A stretch of 53,475 nucleotides of DNA from the NCBI GenBank assembly GCA_027483605.1, contig JAIXUE010000019.1:1-53475 (forward strand), written 5' to 3'. Positions within the stretch are counted from its first letter, which is position 1; each line of letters begins with the position of its first letter. This document shows, one piece after another, positions 50,511-53,475 of the stretch. Source of the DNA: Cryomorphaceae bacterium. Lineage in GTDB: Bacteria > Bacteroidota > Bacteroidia > Flavobacteriales_D > Crocinitomicaceae. A program made the translations under genes and the position numbers. The notes under the pieces are model-generated. The model searched no databases. It saw only the letters and a program-made list of their open reading frames with translations, and was not told the origin of the DNA.

Positions 50511-51401
50511 ATGCAATTCTTACGTTCCGTTTTCATGGCCTACCGCTACCTACTGTTTCTTGGTTTACTACTCAGTGCTTGCGTGAAAAACAATCCTGAT
50601 CCAGCTTGGTTAGAAGTTACCGAATGGACTCTCGAGGCCAACCCCACACTCAACGGAGAAGAAGGTCAACTCACTCATAAACTGACAGATGCTTGGGTTT
50701 ACGTAGACGAAGAACTCATTGGTATTTTTGAAGTTCCTTTCAAGATTCCAATTCTCAAAGAAGGCGCTGCGAACATTCGCATTTACCCAACAGTACGCAT
50801 CAACGGGATTGCGGCAACCAAAATGCGCAATGAGCACATGGTTCCCTTTGAGGTCACGGGCGTTTTTGTCAAAAACCAGACCCTGACGCTCGCACCTGTT
50901 ACGCACTACAAAGACAACGTCAATTTCTGGACCGAAGATTTCGAAGACATCAACATCAAACTTACCGATGACCCCAATACTTCTTCAGCAGATCTTACTT
51001 TAGCCAACGACACCCTCAAATGGTTCAACGGCAATTATTACGGAAAAGTAGTTTTGAGCGCGCAAGACTCCATGTGGATAGCTTACACCAATCAAGATCA
51101 GCAGTTGAGCATTCCCAAGAACAAGCAAGCGATGTTGGAAATCGATTACTGCAATTCCGTTGATTTCACTCACTACCTTTTGTTTGTCAATAGCAATGGA
51201 ACAAACGAAAATATCATGCCTACCATGAGAAAGAGTCCGTTGAACGCCTTGCGATGGAAGAAAATTTATATCCTGCTGAGCGAAGTCATTACAGCGGGGC
51301 CCAATAATTCCAATTACATACAAGCTTTTAAGGCTTTTTACGACAGTTCAATAAGCAACAATCTGATTTTAATCGATAATATCAAGGTGGTATATTTTTA
51401 A
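50511..51401 (+). CDS. Lipoprotein of unknown function
   Basis: The protein has 296 residues. The signal peptide ends in the lipobox LLLSAC at about residues 20-25, followed by VKNNPDPAW; a second in-frame ATG at 50535 (MAYRYLLF) is an alternative start. The mature part looks like two beta-sandwich domains, including WVYVDEELIGIFEVPFKIPI. No family is recognised. It follows the oxidoreductase by two bases and overlaps the sugar transferase by one base, so it belongs to one transcript. Confidence 0.78.
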   Translation: MQFLRSVFMAYRYLLFLGLLLSACVKNNPDPAWLEVTEWTLEANPTLNGEEGQLTHKLTDAWVYVDEELIGIFEVPFKIPILKEGAANIRIYPTVRINGIAATKMRNEHMVPFEVTGVFVKNQTLTLAPVTHYKDNVNFWTEDFEDINIKLTDDPNTSSADLTLANDTLKWFNGNYYGKVVLSAQDSMWIAYTNQDQQLSIPKNKQAMLEIDYCNSVDFTHYLLFVNSNGTNENIMPTMRKSPLNALRWKKIYILLSEVITAGPNNSNYIQAFKAFYDSSISNNLILIDNIKVVYF

Positions 51402-52792
51402 TGAAAGACCGTTTTTGGATAGCATTTTTGATTTGTATTGATTTACTCAGTGCGAGCAGTTCTTGGGGTCTGTTTTTTTATGTGCGCCAAGTTCAAATCG
51501 AAGGGCAGTCGTTTCATGCGGACGGGAACTTTTGGATGGGGGTTTTGCTTTTGCCCCTTTTTTGGTTGTTGTTTTATATCCTTCAAGGCACCTATCACGA
51601 TATCCGCCGTCTCTTTCGGCTAAAAGTACTGAATCTGAGTTTGGCTGCAACTTTTTTTGGTACAATTGTATTGTTTTTCACCCTCCTCTTAGATGATCAA
51701 GTTCGAGCCTATCAGAATTATTACCAGCTGACAATTTGGTTGTTTATCATACATCTAAGTATTACTTCATTTGGAAGGGTCCTCTTTACGACTATCTTGA
51801 TCAAGTATATCAAGGCAGCCGGGCACGGATTCAAAACACTCATCATCGGTGGCAATGAACGCGCTATCGAAATTTATCAAGAATTGCTTTCAGCGCCCAA
51901 CATGATCAATCATTTTGTAGGCTTTCTTCAGGTCAATGGCCGAGACAACCTATTGGCCCCGCAGCTTGCACACCTCGGAAAGCTCCCAGACTTAGAAACT
52001 GTTTTGGAGGCGCAACAAGTGGAGGAGGTCATTATTGCGATTGAAAGTTCTGACCACGACCGCTTGCAGTCTATTATTGCCCGTATAGACAACGGTAAAA
52101 TCCGCATCAGGGTCTTGCCCGATATGTACAGTATTTTAGCAGGTTCCGTAGACATGACCAATATTTATGGGGCCTTGCTCATCGAGATCAACCCTGACGT
52201 CATGCCTTATTGGCAAAGAGCAGTGAAGCGCCTGATGGATGTCGTTATTTCTTTTGTTGCGCTATTGTTCCTCATTCCCTTTTTTATTTTTTCTTCGGTG
52301 GCGGTAAAGTTATCTTCGCCAGGGCCTATTTTTTTCTTGCAAGATAGAGTGGGGCGCGATGGCAAGCGCTTTAAAATCATCAAATTCCGCACAATGTATA
52401 CCGATGCAGAAAAAGCGGGGCCGCAACTCTCCAAAGAAGGAGACCCGCGCATCACGCCAATTGGTCGTTTCATGCGCAAAACACGTCTAGACGAATTCCC
52501 GCAGTTTTTTAACGTGCTTTTGGGTCAAATGTCTTTGGTAGGTCCGCGTCCAGAGCGTCAATTTTATATTGATCAAATCGTGGCTATTGAGCCGCAATAT
52601 ATGCACCTCACGCGTGTAAGACCAGGCATCACCTCCTGGGGGCAGGTCAAGTACGGCTATGCCGAAAATGTAGACCAAATGCTGCAGCGCATGAAATTTG
52701 ATCTTATTTACATGAAAAACCGCACGCTGGCGCTCGACATCAAAATCATGTTCTACACCGTCATTATTGTATTTAAGGCGCAGGGCAAATAA
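51401..52792 (+). CDS. Polyprenyl-phosphate sugar-1-phosphate transferase (WcaJ type)
   Basis: The protein has 463 residues. Four membrane helices occupy about the first 120 residues, followed by a CoA-binding-like Rossmann domain (HGFKTLIIGGNERAIEIYQE). A fifth helix (VVISFVALLFLIPFFIF) introduces the bacterial sugar-transferase domain, with SSPGPIFFLQDRVGRDG, KFRTMYTDAE, TRLDEFPQFFNVLLG and SLVGPRPERQFY. It loads the first sugar phosphate onto undecaprenyl phosphate to start an extracellular polysaccharide or O-unit. No other glycosyltransferases follow; the next gene is rpsP. Confidence 0.92.
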   Translation: MKDRFWIAFLICIDLLSASSSWGLFFYVRQVQIEGQSFHADGNFWMGVLLLPLFWLLFYILQGTYHDIRRLFRLKVLNLSLAATFFGTIVLFFTLLLDDQVRAYQNYYQLTIWLFIIHLSITSFGRVLFTTILIKYIKAAGHGFKTLIIGGNERAIEIYQELLSAPNMINHFVGFLQVNGRDNLLAPQLAHLGKLPDLETVLEAQQVEEVIIAIESSDHDRLQSIIARIDNGKIRIRVLPDMYSILAGSVDMTNIYGALLIEINPDVMPYWQRAVKRLMDVVISFVALLFLIPFFIFSSVAVKLSSPGPIFFLQDRVGRDGKRFKIIKFRTMYTDAEKAGPQLSKEGDPRITPIGRFMRKTRLDEFPQFFNVLLGQMSLVGPRPERQFYIDQIVAIEPQYMHLTRVRPGITSWGQVKYGYAENVDQMLQRMKFDLIYMKNRTLALDIKIMFYTVIIVFKAQGK

Positions 52793-52795
52793 GTT

Positions 52796-52826
52796 TTGTA
52801 GCGTTTAAATAAAATGACTATCTTTG
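52796..52826 (+). promoter_or_regulatory. Promoter of rpsP
   Basis: TTG (52796-52798), a 20-bp spacer and TATCTTTG (52819-52826) match the Bacteroidota consensus well. A leader of about 55 nt to the ATG follows. Confidence 0.75.
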
Positions 52827-52853
52827 CACCCTTAATTCACTTATTTATCAACC

Positions 52854-52868
52854 TGGGTTTCGTACCCA
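52854..52868 (+). promoter_or_regulatory. Small hairpin in the rpsP leader
   Basis: TGGGT and ACCCA form a 5-bp stem with a TTCGT loop, 15 bp before the rpsP ATG. It could affect translation start or mark an autoregulatory site. Confidence 0.35.
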
Positions 52869-52883
52869 AAACTGTAAAGAACA

Positions 52884-53475
52884 ATGGCAACACGCATTCG
52901 TCTTCAAAGACACGGTAAAAAAGGCAAACCATTTTTTCACTTGGTAGCTGCTGACAGCCGTGCAAAACGCGATGGTAAATTCATCGAAAAACTCGGAACT
53001 TACAACCCTACTGCCAACCCTGCTGTCATCGACATCAACTTTGATGCGACACTTGCTTGGGTTCAGACTGGTGCTGAAATGTCCGAAACTGCTCGTGCTA
53101 TTCTATCTTACAAAGGAGTTTTGTACAAAAATCACTTGCTTAATGGCGTGAAAAAAGGTGCATTAACTGCTGAGCAAGTAGAGGAGCGTTTCAATCAATG
53201 GATGGCTGACAAATCAGCTAAAATTGAAGGTAAAATCACTGGTCTAGTGAAAAACGCCGAAAAAGAAAAAGCTGACCGCATGGCAGCTGAAGTTGCAGCC
53301 AATGCAGCCAAAGCAGCAGCAGTCGTTGCTAAAAATACTCCAGAAGTTGAAGAAGTAGCTGAAGAAGCTCCTGCAACTGAAGAAGTAGCAGCTGAAGAAG
53401 CTCCTGCAACCGAAGAAGTAGTTGCTGAAGAAGCTCCTGCAACTGAAGAAGTAGCAGCTGAAGAAGCTCCTGCAA
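52884..53475 (+). CDS. rpsP: Ribosomal protein S16 with long acidic tail, partial
   Basis: The visible 197 codons start MATRIRLQRHGKKGKPFFHL. The first ~80 residues are the bS16 core (VAADSRAKRDGKFIEKLGTY, then YKGVLYKNHL). The following ~115 residues form a tail, first helical (KGALTAEQVEERFNQWMADK) then Ala/Glu-rich with repeats of EEAPATEEV. Such extensions are known in Bacteroidota S16 proteins. The gene is cut by the window edge in the repeat region. Its own promoter and a leader hairpin lie upstream. Confidence 0.95.
   Translation, partial: MATRIRLQRHGKKGKPFFHLVAADSRAKRDGKFIEKLGTYNPTANPAVIDINFDATLAWVQTGAEMSETARAILSYKGVLYKNHLLNGVKKGALTAEQVEERFNQWMADKSAKIEGKITGLVKNAEKEKADRMAAEVAANAAKAAAVVAKNTPEVEEVAEEAPATEEVAAEEAPATEEVVAEEAPATEEVAAEEAPA
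53358..53475 (+). repeat. 33-bp tandem repeats in the rpsP tail
   Basis: Three full 33-bp units (53358-53390, 53391-53423, 53424-53456) and a fourth cut by the edge, nearly identical, each coding an 11-residue A-EEAPATEEV-A/V unit. The length is a multiple of three, so copy number can vary without a frameshift. Confidence 0.92.

Noticed and set aside
53358-53475. CRISPR-like regular repeat
   Set aside because: Units are adjacent without spacers and encode a continuous peptide of rpsP.

Overview
The window is chromosomal DNA of a Bacteroidota bacterium, most probably Flavobacteriales-like. The evidence is the gliding-motility genes gldB and gldC, two proteins with type IX secretion (T9SS) C-terminal sorting domains, a DUF4249 lipoprotein paired with a TonB-dependent receptor, an S46 dipeptidyl-peptidase, a GH65 maltose phosphorylase operon, and repeated promoter-like sequences of the Bacteroidota type (TAnnTTTG, sometimes with TTG 19-21 bp upstream). 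Coding density is very high. Fifty protein genes are called, two of them cut by the window edges. No gap reaches 300 bp. I saw no rRNA, tRNA, insertion sequence, prophage or CRISPR array.

Layout. 1-1079: an ECF sigma factor and an overlapping anti-sigma-like membrane protein (cut at the left edge). 1188-10836: a maltose/maltodextrin locus. A Nudix-type regulator (NrtR family) is divergent from a six-gene operon of sugar kinase, periplasmic GH13 amylase, MFS sugar transporter, beta-phosphoglucomutase, GH65 phosphorylase and a T9SS-exported GH13 amylase. 10837-12433 (minus): small unknown protein, TlyA-type rRNA methylase, lipoprotein. 12501-18223 (plus): rimO, lipoprotein, fabG, hemB, hutH, small membrane protein. 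18238-20486 (minus): GlcD-type oxidase and a methyltransferase. 20565-25997 (plus): thiolase followed by three overlapping genes for surface proteins. 25981-28286: proline dehydrogenase and aroB, divergent from 35 bp. 28365-34976 (minus): S46 peptidase; then pabB-tilS-rRNA methylase-Crp regulator. 35094-38404: TonB receptor plus DUF4249 lipoprotein. 38409-41006 (minus): gldB-gldC-DUF2797-gtrA. 41050-45377: outer-membrane barrel, nadE, WG-repeat protein, TonB-like protein. 45469-49491: XRE/S24 regulator, thrS, infC, rpmI, rplT, closed by a clear terminator. 49564-52792: oxidoreductase, lipoprotein, polyprenyl-phosphate sugar transferase. 52884-end: rpsP with a repetitive acidic tail.

How the genes work together. 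In the maltose locus the exported amylase would cut starch outside the cell and the periplasmic one would shorten the oligosaccharides. The MFS carrier would import maltose. The GH65 enzyme would split it with phosphate to glucose and beta-glucose-1-phosphate. The mutase and the ROK/BadF-type kinase would feed both halves into glucose-6-phosphate. No SusC/SusD pair is present here. gldB and gldC belong to the gliding/T9SS machinery that would export the two sorting-domain proteins.

I did not find a clearly new defence or mobile system. The least explained items are the Nudix regulator with a damaged catalytic box controlling a maltose operon, the three-gene surface cassette after the thiolase, the WG-repeat/TonB-like pair after nadE, a DUF2797 protein with a possible GIY-YIG-like core, and a set of promoter motifs lying 3-7 nt upstream of start codons that suggests leaderless mRNAs.
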